Shown here: piece after piece, positions 1-8,962 of the stretch | How the letters are laid out: each line of letters opens with the position of its first letter | Numbering within the stretch: position 1 is the stretch's first letter | Notes under the pieces: generated by a model | What the model saw: the letters and a program-made list of their open reading frames with translations, nothing else | The model's database searches: none | Told to the model about the DNA's origin: nothing | Origin: Candidatus Atribacteria bacterium | GTDB lineage: Bacteria; Atribacterota; Atribacteria; Atribacterales; Atribacteraceae | Direction of reading: 5' to 3' | Length of the DNA stretch: 35,227 bases | Assembly (NCBI GenBank): GCA_003561145.1 | Contig: PWXL01000228.1 | Span: forward strand, 1-35,227 | Translations under genes and position numbers: made by a program

Positions 1-795
1 GCTGAAGAATACAAAAATTTTATTTTTGAAAACCCCCGTGATGAAAGACGTTATGCAGAATCCCGCTGTGACATTATAAACAATGGAGATAGCTTCGGCA
101 CATTGCCCTCCTATCGTGAAGTGTTGGATGGCAACCGATCAAAATTTGCCATATTCGGATCGGTGTGCGAGCCACATGAGGCTATGTGGCGCATTCGAGG
201 CACAGAAGGTCTTCTCATGGATTTAGCAATGTACCCGGACCAGGTGAAATCTTTCGCGGAAAGGGTTACTGATTTCATGCTTGGGATAGCCGAGCGACAG
301 ACAGAAATTGCTGATCTTACCGGGATGATTATTTGGGGTGACGTGGCCTACGACAAGGGTATGTTTTTTTCCCCCCGTACATGGCGGGATATTTATTTTC
401 CCTGTGTGAAACGGTTGTGTGATTGTATCCACTCGCAAGGCCTGTTAATCGTTTACCACGGGTGCGGGCGGAGTCTTGATATTTTCGAAGGACTTATCGA
501 AGCGGGCATTGATGTCTATAATCCCTTGGAAGCGAAGGCCGGAATGGATCCGGTAGAGTTAAAAAAACAATATGGTGATCGAATCGCGTTTTATGGAGGT
601 TTGGACATGAGGCTCCTGGGGGAAGGCTCCTGGGAAAAGATTGAAGAGGAAGTCTTATACAAGTTACAAGCAGCACAGGGAGGAGGCTACATGCCGGCTT
701 CTGACCATTCTGTAGCTTCTAACGTCGATCCACTTCATTATGACAAGATGATGCGTTTACTGAAAGAAAAAGGACGCTATCCACTGACAGTATAG
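1..795 (+). CDS. Uroporphyrinogen decarboxylase (UroD)-fold methyltransferase-like protein, 5'-truncated by window start
   Basis: Frame 1 is open from base 1; C-terminal UroD-like sequence with HxC motif (VYHGCGR), 'IAFYGGLD' and 'ASDHSV'; paralogous to the 1890-3005 product. Confidence 0.85.
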   Translation, partial: AEEYKNFIFENPRDERRYAESRCDIINNGDSFGTLPSYREVLDGNRSKFAIFGSVCEPHEAMWRIRGTEGLLMDLAMYPDQVKSFAERVTDFMLGIAERQTEIADLTGMIIWGDVAYDKGMFFSPRTWRDIYFPCVKRLCDCIHSQGLLIVYHGCGRSLDIFEGLIEAGIDVYNPLEAKAGMDPVELKKQYGDRIAFYGGLDMRLLGEGSWEKIEEEVLYKLQAAQGGGYMPASDHSVASNVDPLHYDKMMRLLKEKGRYPLTV

Positions 796-822
796 GAATG
801 TACTTTCGGAGAGGGAAAAACC

Positions 823-1893
823 ATGGCGACAATATATGATATAGCGGTGCGGGCGGGGACATCTCCCGCCACCGTTTCAAGAGCTTTGAGCGGTACGGGC
901 AGTGTACGGGAAGAAACCAGGCGCCGCATCGTTGATATTGCCAGAGAGATGAACTATTCACCAAACCTTTTAGCCCGCAGCCTGGTGAAAAAGAAAACGT
1001 ATACCATCGCCCTGGTTATATCCGATATCACAAACCCTTTTTTCACTACCTTGGCCCGGGGTGTAGAGGATACCGCCGCGCGTCATGGATTCAATACCAT
1101 TTTCTGTAACACCGATGAAAACCAGGAAAAAGAAGAGACATACGTTGAGCTGATGTTACAGCGCAGGGTAGACGGTATAGTGATAGCGAGCTGCGGAAGC
1201 GGCAATACACTGAAAGGGCTGAAAGAACGTGGACTCCCTGTTGTCCTGGTTGATCGCAAAGTAAGCGGTACGGACTGGGATTGGGTGGTGGGTGACAGTG
1301 AAGAAGGAGGATATCTTCTTACCCGCCATCTTGTAGAAACCCATAAAAAACGCGAAATTGCAATGGTAGCGGGGCCCCTCACAATTTCAACGAGCCGTGA
1401 GAGACTGGAGGGGTACCGAAGGGCTTTAAGGGAATACGAGATCGAATCCCGCCCGGAATGGGTGACTGAAGGAGTATACAAGGAAGATTATGGGTACCGA
1501 ACCGCCATGAATTTTTTTCAGCGGAATAAAATGTTCCCCTCGGCTCTTTTCGCCGCCAACAATTTTATTGCGCTTGGAATTATCAAGGCGGCAAGTGAAT
1601 TGGGGCTTCGCATTCCGCAGGATGTGTCCCTGGTAACTTTTGACGATTTTGAGATCGCTTCATTTATATATCCCTTTCTCACCGTAGCACGCCAGCCGGC
1701 CTATACCATGGGAAGCGTAGCCACTGATTTCCTTTTACAGCGGATCAGCGGAGAGCGGATTCAAGAGAGGCGCGGTGTTGTACTGAAGCCTGAGATTATC
1801 ATACGTCGATCTTGTGGATGCGATGTTCAGCAAGGCAAGGAAAAAGATCAACAGGTTAAGGATCTTGAGAAAACAACAGGGGGAATACCATGA
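823..1893 (+). CDS. LacI family transcriptional regulator
   Basis: N-terminal HTH 'TIYDIAVRAGTSPATVSRALSGTGSVREETRRRI' plus periplasmic-binding-like sensor domain; GGAGAGG upstream of ATG. Confidence 0.95.
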   Translation: MATIYDIAVRAGTSPATVSRALSGTGSVREETRRRIVDIAREMNYSPNLLARSLVKKKTYTIALVISDITNPFFTTLARGVEDTAARHGFNTIFCNTDENQEKEETYVELMLQRRVDGIVIASCGSGNTLKGLKERGLPVVLVDRKVSGTDWDWVVGDSEEGGYLLTRHLVETHKKREIAMVAGPLTISTSRERLEGYRRALREYEIESRPEWVTEGVYKEDYGYRTAMNFFQRNKMFPSALFAANNFIALGIIKAASELGLRIPQDVSLVTFDDFEIASFIYPFLTVARQPAYTMGSVATDFLLQRISGERIQERRGVVLKPEIIIRRSCGCDVQQGKEKDQQVKDLEKTTGGIP

Positions 1894-3005
1894 CTTCCAA
1901 GGAGCGAATGCTTCTGGCCATTAATAGGGAAAAGCCTGACCGGTTACCTGTGACCGTCCACCAGTGGCAGAAATATCATCTGGATACACAACTCGGAGGG
2001 ATCACGGACCTGGAAGCGTTTGAACGCTTCGGCATGGATGCCGCCGTTCAATATTTTCAGGATATGGGCCAATTTTGGCTTCCTGACGTAGATTTCGCAA
2101 AATTTTCCACTGCACAATGGCGTGACGATGTGCAGATTGTGAGCAATGATCCGGACAACCGTATAGCTGCCCATACCATCTCTACCCCGGAAGGGACACT
2201 TACCTACAAAACCGCCGGTGACCGCAAAACCACCTGGATCACGGAGTACATGGTCAAACATGACGAGGATATCGACCTCATACGTAAGTATATGCCTGTT
2301 CCGGAGCTTGACCCTCGACCGGTGAATACCCTTTATGATCAAATAGCAGACAGGGGTATCCTCAGAGGATTTGTATGGGGTGATCAGGCAGGGTGCTGGC
2401 AGCACGCCGCCTGCCTCATGGATATTAACCAGCTCATCATACGGGCACTCGATACGCCGGACTGGGTACACGAATTTCTGGGTGTTTTACTGGAAAAAAA
2501 GCTTCGTTTTATTGAATCCATGAAGGGGGCTCGCTTCGACCTCGTGGAGACCGGGGGCGGTTCTTCGTCTTCCACTTTGATTTCTCCTCACATGCACCGC
2601 GAGTTTTGCCTTCCCTACGATCTTCGTATTCATAATACCTTGCATGATGCTGGATACAAGGTAACATACCACACCTGTGGAGGGACATTTGGTATCCAGG
2701 ATATGATTGTAGCGAATGGTACAGATGTATCAGAGACATTAGCCCCTCCTTCAATAGGAGGGAACCAGGAGCCCTGGGAATTCAAGAAAAAAGTGGGTGA
2801 CAAGATTGCTCTCATCGGAGGCATGGACCAGTTTAACGTACTGACCGCGGGAACTCAAGAAGAAATACGCTCGAAAGTCTTCGAACTTTTCGAAAAAGTC
2901 GGCAAAAACGGAGGGTATATCCTCTCCTGCGCTGATCACATTTTTGAAACACCGGTGGAAAACCTTGCCACGTACGCTCAAGCAGCGAGGGAATGCGAGT
3001 ATTGA
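1890..3005 (+). CDS. UroD-fold methyltransferase-like protein
   Basis: ATGA overlap with the LacI stop; UroD-like fold motifs with HxC (YHTCGG) and late Cys/His (SCADH). Confidence 0.9.
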   Translation: MTSKERMLLAINREKPDRLPVTVHQWQKYHLDTQLGGITDLEAFERFGMDAAVQYFQDMGQFWLPDVDFAKFSTAQWRDDVQIVSNDPDNRIAAHTISTPEGTLTYKTAGDRKTTWITEYMVKHDEDIDLIRKYMPVPELDPRPVNTLYDQIADRGILRGFVWGDQAGCWQHAACLMDINQLIIRALDTPDWVHEFLGVLLEKKLRFIESMKGARFDLVETGGGSSSSTLISPHMHREFCLPYDLRIHNTLHDAGYKVTYHTCGGTFGIQDMIVANGTDVSETLAPPSIGGNQEPWEFKKKVGDKIALIGGMDQFNVLTAGTQEEIRSKVFELFEKVGKNGGYILSCADHIFETPVENLATYAQAARECEY

Positions 3006-3104
3006 GTGAAAGAAAAATACCTAACCAGGGGGGGTGATATCTTTCTCTGTACAGTGAGACGGTTCAGTCAGAAAAAAAATAATATTTCAATGAGGAGGAG
3101 AAAC

Positions 3105-4424
3105 ATGCGCAACATTTTGGCAATTATGTTGATTGGAATGATAGTTGTCGGAGTGGCGGTTGCAGGGGCACAAGAACTTCCTCGCTTCGATGGCGTAACG
3201 CTGAGAGCTTCCTTTATCGGCGGTGGGGATTATGAGAGGATTTACGAGAGATTTATTCCGGAATTTGAGGAACTCACAGGAGCGCAGGTCGAGATAGTCT
3301 TCAAAGGCACCGGTTTTGACGTGGATCAGAAACAGAAAATCGACTTTGCAGTCGGGACAGTGGATTACGATTTGTGTTGGAATCACACCAGTTTTTTTAC
3401 ACAGTACATTGATTTCCTGGAACCGTTGGAAGGATATTTCAGCGAAGAGGATCTGGCTGGCTTTTCAGAACAAGTTATGAGTTATGCATGGAAAGATGGT
3501 TCATTATGGTTTATCCCCCGCCATGCTGACATAAGTGCCCTTCACTACCGCACGGATCTGTTTGAGGATCCTGAACTCCAGGAATCATTCGAGGCTGAAT
3601 ACGGCTATCCCCTTGCGGTACCGGAAACCTGGGATCAATTCGAAGACATCGCGCTTTTCCTGAGCGACCCACCCGAGATGTATGGAGCCCAGTTTGCGGG
3701 GACGGAAGAAGCTCTTTCCGGTCGTTTTTGGGATATTCTCATGGCGCATGGCGGCCAGATTATCGATGAGGATTACCAGCCGGCTTTCCATGGACCGGAA
3801 GGGATTAAGACCGCAACCATGCTGCGCAACCTCTACCAGGCCGGAGCCATGCCTCCCGGCATGGTCACGTTTTTATGGGATGATGTTGCGGGTACCTTCG
3901 CAAGCGGCATCATAGCCATGTACACGGAATGGTACGGGTGGTACAGTTATTTTCAGGATCCTGACGCTTCCCAGGTCGCGGGCATATTCGGGTTGGCTCG
4001 CCAACCCCAGGGAGATGCCGGCATCCATTCCGGTTGGGCAGGGGCACATGCCTGGTCGATCACCAAGGCCAGCGAAAACAAGGAAGCTGCCGCTGCCTTC
4101 ATCAAGTTCATTACAGATTACGAACCCATGCTTTATGAAGCGGAAATTGGCTATATCCCGGTGCGAAACTCGGTATTTGAGACTATCATCGAGGCTGCAG
4201 AAGACGCGGATGACCCCCTTGCTAAAGAGCGGCTTGAACTGATGCAGCTTCAAATAAGCGAGGATTTCACTCCTCCACCAGTCGTTGCGGAGTGGTTACC
4301 AATTTCTGACGTATTGTACCCTACACTGCAAGCCATCATGCTGGGGGATGTAGAGGTTGAGGACGGCCTGAACGAAGCTGCACGTGCCGTAGAAGAAATA
4401 ATGCGTGACGCCGGGTATTACTAA
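3105..4424 (+). CDS. Extracellular solute-binding protein (ABC sugar-type), copy 1
   Basis: ORF track start 3006 trimmed to ATG 3105 with AGGAGGAG RBS; signal peptide MRNILAIMLIGMIVVGVAVAGAQ; SBP-type sequence (PETWDQFEDIA, GWAGAHAWSITKAS). Confidence 0.9.
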   Translation: MRNILAIMLIGMIVVGVAVAGAQELPRFDGVTLRASFIGGGDYERIYERFIPEFEELTGAQVEIVFKGTGFDVDQKQKIDFAVGTVDYDLCWNHTSFFTQYIDFLEPLEGYFSEEDLAGFSEQVMSYAWKDGSLWFIPRHADISALHYRTDLFEDPELQESFEAEYGYPLAVPETWDQFEDIALFLSDPPEMYGAQFAGTEEALSGRFWDILMAHGGQIIDEDYQPAFHGPEGIKTATMLRNLYQAGAMPPGMVTFLWDDVAGTFASGIIAMYTEWYGWYSYFQDPDASQVAGIFGLARQPQGDAGIHSGWAGAHAWSITKASENKEAAAAFIKFITDYEPMLYEAEIGYIPVRNSVFETIIEAAEDADDPLAKERLELMQLQISEDFTPPPVVAEWLPISDVLYPTLQAIMLGDVEVEDGLNEAARAVEEIMRDAGYY

Positions 4425-4469
4425 AGCATTTTGTCTTGGAAAAAAACATTTACAAAGGAGGTTATTCTT

Positions 4470-5792
4470 GTGAAACGCTTTATTGTTTTTCTGGTGGTTT
4501 CGTTATGTTGTATGTTGATCACTTCATTGGCATGGGCCGGTGAAGGGGAACGTTTTGATGGGGTGACACTCAGGGCTGCATTCATCGGTGGCGGTGACTA
4601 CGAAAGACTCTATGAAGAAGCAATACCCAAGTTTGAGGAAGCTACAGGGGCACGGGTAGATATCGTCTTTCGCGCTCACCATTTTGATTTGGATAAAAAA
4701 TTAAAGGTCGACTATGCCGCCGATGCGATAGACTACGATGTTTTTTCTTCACACACCAGTTTTTACTCCCAATATATCGATTTTACTGAACCACTTGATG
4801 AGTACTTTACCGAGGAGGAATTGGAAGATTTCCTTCCCATGGTATTGAATTTCTGCCGGCGGGATGGGTCTTTGTGGACTATTCCGCGACATGCTGATAT
4901 AAGCGCACTCCATTATCGCACTGATCTGTTCGAGGACCCTGAACTTCAGGAAGCCTTTGAAGCGGAATACGGTTATCCTCTGGCAGTGCCTGAGACATGG
5001 GACCAGTTTGAAGATATAGCTATTTTCTTCAGTGACCCACCCGTATTGTACGGAACACAGTTTGCGGGAACCGAGGAGCCTCTTTCAGGCAGGTTTAAGG
5101 AAATAATGACGGCGCATGGCGGCCAGATTATCGACGAGGATTACCGGCCGGCTTTCCATGGACCGGAGGGAATCAAGGCGGCGACCATGCTACGCAACCT
5201 CTACCAGGTCGGTGCCATGCCTCCCGGCATGGTCACGTTTTTGTGGGACGATGTCGCGGGTAACTGGGTAAGCGGTATCATAGCCATGTACACGGAATGG
5301 TACGGGTGGTACAGTTACTTCCAGGATCCCGAAGCGTCAGTGGTGGCGGGCAAGTTCGGCTTGGCACGCCAGCCCCAGGGAGATGCTGGTATTCACTCGG
5401 GCTGGGCTGGAGCACATACCTTTTCCGTTACCAGGACCAGCCAGAACAAAGAGGCAGCTGCCGCGTTCGTCAAGTATTTGACTGACTTTGAGTCCCAGTT
5501 GTTCGAAGCTGAAATCGGATATATTCCTATACGTGACTCAGTGTTTGAGACCATCATTGAAGCTGCGCAAGATGAGGATGACCCACTTGATCTTCACAGG
5601 CTTGAGCTCATGCAGTTACAGATGAGCAAAGATTTCACCCCCCCGCCTCTTCTACCGGAATGGTTTGAAATATCTACCGCTTTGTTTCCCCGTTTGCAAG
5701 CCATCATGCTGGGAGACATAGAGGTGGAGGCCGGCCTCAATGAAGCAGCTCGAGAGGTGGAGGAAATAATGAGTGATGCCGGGTATTACTAA
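4470..5792 (+). CDS. Extracellular solute-binding protein (ABC sugar-type), copy 2
   Basis: GTG 4470 with AAAGGAGG RBS; signal peptide; strongly similar to the 3105-4424 product along its whole length. Confidence 0.9.
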   Translation: MKRFIVFLVVSLCCMLITSLAWAGEGERFDGVTLRAAFIGGGDYERLYEEAIPKFEEATGARVDIVFRAHHFDLDKKLKVDYAADAIDYDVFSSHTSFYSQYIDFTEPLDEYFTEEELEDFLPMVLNFCRRDGSLWTIPRHADISALHYRTDLFEDPELQEAFEAEYGYPLAVPETWDQFEDIAIFFSDPPVLYGTQFAGTEEPLSGRFKEIMTAHGGQIIDEDYRPAFHGPEGIKAATMLRNLYQVGAMPPGMVTFLWDDVAGNWVSGIIAMYTEWYGWYSYFQDPEASVVAGKFGLARQPQGDAGIHSGWAGAHTFSVTRTSQNKEAAAAFVKYLTDFESQLFEAEIGYIPIRDSVFETIIEAAQDEDDPLDLHRLELMQLQMSKDFTPPPLLPEWFEISTALFPRLQAIMLGDIEVEAGLNEAAREVEEIMSDAGYY

Positions 5793-5821
5793 GCACGCGA
5801 TGTCATGAGCTTGATGTTGGT

Positions 5822-5867
5822 AGTACACGTGTGGGGTGGAAATATCCCCCCACACGTGTACTTTTTT
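5822..5867 (+). terminator. Rho-independent terminator after the second SBP gene
   Basis: Perfect 15-bp stem AGTACACGTGTGGGG / CCCCACACGTGTACT (5822-5836, 5848-5862) followed by a T-run. Confidence 0.9.
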
Positions 5868-5977
5868 CATATAGCATATCAATGGGAACACACTGCCTCC
5901 CTCTATGGAAGCACTTCTTGCTTTTTTACACGACTCACAAGGTACGACTCACTGCATGTGCAAAGGGGGTGATTTCT

Positions 5978-6385
5978 TTGGATTCAGTATCTTTTGGTCC
6001 AAGTCTGCGTGAAGCAACAAGGAGATTGGGCGAAGCCCTGGTAAATACAGAGGTGTATCGGGAATATGATAAAAGCCGCAAGGCACTCCTTTCAGATCCG
6101 GAAGCTATGGAGCTGTTGGGTGCTTTTGACACGGAACACCGTCGCTTGCAAGAAATTGCTTGTGAGCGAGAACTTTCAGAGGAAGACATAGATGATTTAA
6201 CTTATATGCAAAAGAACATGCTTTCTCATCCAGTAGTGAGGGAGCATTTTTCAAAACAACGTCATCTTATCGACATGATGCGCGAGGTGAATGCGCATAT
6301 CAGTGCTCTCTTGGGTGTCGATTTCGCCGGTTACGTTGCTTCCTCAAACGGTGAAGAGGGCGGGCAGGAAAGAGAATGGGAGTAA
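5978..6385 (+). CDS. YlbF/YmcA family protein
   Basis: TTG 5978 preceded by AAAGGGGGTG RBS; helical 'ALVNTEVYREYDKSRKALLSDPEAMELL...VREHFSKQRHLIDMMREVNAHIS' characteristic of YlbF-type proteins. Confidence 0.75.
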   Translation: MDSVSFGPSLREATRRLGEALVNTEVYREYDKSRKALLSDPEAMELLGAFDTEHRRLQEIACERELSEEDIDDLTYMQKNMLSHPVVREHFSKQRHLIDMMREVNAHISALLGVDFAGYVASSNGEEGGQEREWE

Positions 6386-6400
6386 AGGTACTCTCGTTTT

Positions 6401-7189
6401 TCATGTATTTTGGCTTCCTGTGTTTTTTTCAGTATCCTTGTCCAGAAGAAGGAGAAGATACCGGGTTCGGCCCATTTCAGGAATCCCGTCGCGGCGGGCT
6501 GATTCTTCCCGGAAGAGGAAGCGGCGACACCTGTCAGGAGGTAAAAAAGGATCATTGATTTTTTTTCCTGCGTAGAGGGAATCCCATCCCATGTCTTTCA
6601 TGCGTTGTGCTACCGAAGGTGGACAGAGGCTTTCCACTGATTGACGTTCCTTGATTACCGTGCATTTTCCTCCCTCTTCTGTACTCAGGGGAAGATTTCC
6701 GGTTGAACGCTCAAAGTAAACGCAATACCTGCAACAGTCAAAGCGGAGCTCACAACGCGGGCAAGGAAGAGGTCGGCGTTTTACCCCTATGCCTTTGTTC
6801 GGTACCGGCTGTAATGCATCGGGGACCTCTACCCGGCAGAAAGGGCAGAGTACAGAGCCGGGATGCTTGACCTTGGTTCGGGCACGGGCAGCATCAAGGA
6901 TTTGGGAACGTTCCCGGGAGTCCAGGGGTAAGCACAGCCGAACCCTCCATTGATATTGTGGAAAATGGATGAAAGCAATCAAAAAATGCCAGAGCGATTT
7001 ACCCAGGCTTTGCTTACAATGCCGGGAAAAAAGAAATGCTTGCAGGGCAAAGTAACCGGGGACCGCAAACCAGAAGACGGGGATTCCTATACGGGCAAGT
7101 ACACCCAAAATATACACGGGGAATGAAAAAAAGAGTACATATGTAACCACCCAAAAAAAGAATAATGCGAGATGCCAGTACCAGCTCAC
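6401..7189 (-). CDS. Membrane protein with multiple Cys pairs (zinc-ribbon-like), function unknown
   Basis: Two N-terminal hydrophobic segments followed by CPFC...CPRC...CCRYC; starts about 1 bp after the cysE stop. Confidence 0.7.
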   Translation of the reverse strand: MSWYWHLALFFFWVVTYVLFFSFPVYILGVLARIGIPVFWFAVPGYFALQAFLFSRHCKQSLGKSLWHFLIAFIHFPQYQWRVRLCLPLDSRERSQILDAARARTKVKHPGSVLCPFCRVEVPDALQPVPNKGIGVKRRPLPCPRCELRFDCCRYCVYFERSTGNLPLSTEEGGKCTVIKERQSVESLCPPSVAQRMKDMGWDSLYAGKKINDPFLPPDRCRRFLFREESARRDGIPEMGRTRYLLLLLDKDTEKNTGSQNT

Positions 7190-7190
7190 T

Positions 7191-8111
7191 TCAACTCTCG
7201 AGGTTTTGCATAATTCTCAGGCGGGGTTCCTCGATGATGACCTTGGTATGAGAAGGGATTGAATTGGTAAGCCACACGTTGCCTCCCACCACTGAGCCTT
7301 TACCGATTTCTGTTCCCCCTCCCAAGATTGTTGCTCCGGCGTACAGCGTAGCGTTATCAGCGATAGTAGGGTGCCGCTTGGTTCCACGGATGATTTGTCC
7401 CCTTTCGTCTCGTGGCAAGGAGAGAGCTCCCAGGGTGACTCCCTGGTACATTTTTACATTGTCTCCAATAACAGTTGTCTCCCCGATAACCACCCCGGTC
7501 CCATGGTCGATAAAAAATTTTCGTCCGATGGTAGCTCCAGGATGAATGTCGATTCCGGTGACGCTGTGTGCGTATTCCGTCATCATACGAGGTATGAGAG
7601 GTATACCCTGTAAAAAGAGTTCATGTGCCATACGAAAGATAGAAATCGCTACCACGCATGGATAGCTGAAGATCACCTCATCTACATCCCGAGCTGCCGG
7701 GTCACCATCGAAAGCTGCTTGCACGTCTTCCTCCAGGAGAGAGCGGATGGCGGGAATTTTCTGGAAAAATTGAAGTGTTTCCCGGCAGGCACGGCCCTGG
7801 CATTCAGAACAGGTGGCGTCTTGGGAGGTATGCGCCGGATGGTTAAAAGACTTCGATATCTCGCCACTCATTTCGTTAAATAACCTGTCTAGAGTTGCTC
7901 CTACATAGTATTCCACGTTTTCCCAGCAAAGAGTAGTACGTCCCAAGTATCCGGGAAAGAGAAGCTCCCGTAATTCTTCTGTGACGCGGATAACAGCTTG
8001 ACGGGAAGGGAAACTTTTTTTTTCGATGTTCGTGATACTGGTGGTTTTCCGGTAGCTCTGTACAAGGGAGCTTGCCAGCCCCCCGACAGATACACGGTGT
8101 TCTTCTTGCAT
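7191..8111 (-). CDS. cysE: Serine O-acetyltransferase
   Basis: Left-handed beta-helix hexapeptide repeats (GIDIHPGATIGRKFFIDHGTGVVIGETTVIGDNVKMYQGVTLG); GGAGGATC RBS on the minus strand. Confidence 0.92.
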   Translation of the reverse strand: MQEEHRVSVGGLASSLVQSYRKTTSITNIEKKSFPSRQAVIRVTEELRELLFPGYLGRTTLCWENVEYYVGATLDRLFNEMSGEISKSFNHPAHTSQDATCSECQGRACRETLQFFQKIPAIRSLLEEDVQAAFDGDPAARDVDEVIFSYPCVVAISIFRMAHELFLQGIPLIPRMMTEYAHSVTGIDIHPGATIGRKFFIDHGTGVVIGETTVIGDNVKMYQGVTLGALSLPRDERGQIIRGTKRHPTIADNATLYAGATILGGGTEIGKGSVVGGNVWLTNSIPSHTKVIIEEPRLRIMQNLES

Positions 8112-8146
8112 GGGTGATCCTCCTTGGTGTGGGAAGGGGAGAGACG

Positions 8147-8374
8147 TTATAAATTGGTGAATACGGTTTCCACTCTGTTCATTAAACTTTCGGGGAGGGG
8201 AAAATCCAAAGAAGAAGTCCGAAAAAAGCTCCAGAATTTCTCTTCGAACTGGTAATATTTATTACATTTAAGGCATTGATCCAAGTGTTCTTCTATTTCT
8301 CTGCGCTCCTGTGGGGTCAGTACTTCACCGTCCAGGTAAAAATACAGCTTATTTATGACTTCCTGGCAGGACAT
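8147..8374 (-). CDS. Zinc-binding anti-sigma factor (zf-HC2/ZAS-like)
   Basis: HxxxCxxC motif (EEHLDQCLKC) with an N-terminal Cys (MSCQEV); start overlaps the end of the ECF sigma gene. Confidence 0.85.
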   Translation of the reverse strand: MSCQEVINKLYFYLDGEVLTPQERREIEEHLDQCLKCNKYYQFEEKFWSFFRTSSLDFPLPESLMNRVETVFTNL

Positions 8375-8946
8375 TCTTCGTGTATCTCCCTCGCCGCGGT
8401 TTTTTTGTTAGAGGAGTATTCACACAACATTTTTTGTAACAACTTACGGCCCCTGTGGAGCCTGGACATGACGGTACCGATTGGTATGTCCAGAATCTCC
8501 GAGGTTTCTTTATATGCAAAACCTTCGACAAGAGTAAGTATCACAACCGCTCTGAACTCAAGTGGTAGAGCCTCAATAGCTTGTGTGATATCCTCACGCG
8601 TCAATGTATTCAACAAAGCTTCTTCAGGTGTTATTCCCTCAAAAACGGGTTGGAAAGCATTTTCGTCTTCCATTTCATCTAAAGAAGGGAGCTTGTCTCT
8701 TTCTCGTACCCGGTAATAGTTGTTGATAAAGGTGTTGGTCAAAATCTTGAATATCCATGCCCGGAAATTGGTACCGCGCTCGAAACGCTCAAAGGCAGCA
8801 AAAGATTTTACGATAGTTTCCTGCACCAAATCCTCTGCGTCTTCGCGTTTGCGGGTCATGCGTAAAGCGGTACGGAACAATGCCCCCAACTCGGGCATAA
8901 GAAGTTCCTGAAACGTTGTTTTTTTATTTTCCTTGACTGTATTCAT
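8353..8946 (-). CDS. ECF-type RNA polymerase sigma factor (RpoE/SigR-like)
   Basis: Region 2 'LFRTALRMTRKREDAEDLVQETIVKSFAAFERFERGTNFRAWIFKILTNTFIN' and region 4 'LPLEFRAVVILTLVEGFAYKETSEILDIPIGTVMSRLHRGRKLL'. The track start at 8955 is possible; ATG 8946 preferred. Confidence 0.93.
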   Translation of the reverse strand: MNTVKENKKTTFQELLMPELGALFRTALRMTRKREDAEDLVQETIVKSFAAFERFERGTNFRAWIFKILTNTFINNYYRVRERDKLPSLDEMEDENAFQPVFEGITPEEALLNTLTREDITQAIEALPLEFRAVVILTLVEGFAYKETSEILDIPIGTVMSRLHRGRKLLQKMLCEYSSNKKTAAREIHEECPARKS

Positions 8947-8962
8947 AAGCAACAATCCTTTG

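Noticed and set aside
2013-2030. Palindrome GAAGCGTTTGAACGCTTC resembling a regulator site
   Set aside because: Encodes EAFERF inside the UroD-like gene, with no promoter nearby; repeated GAA/CGC-type codons explain it sufficiently.
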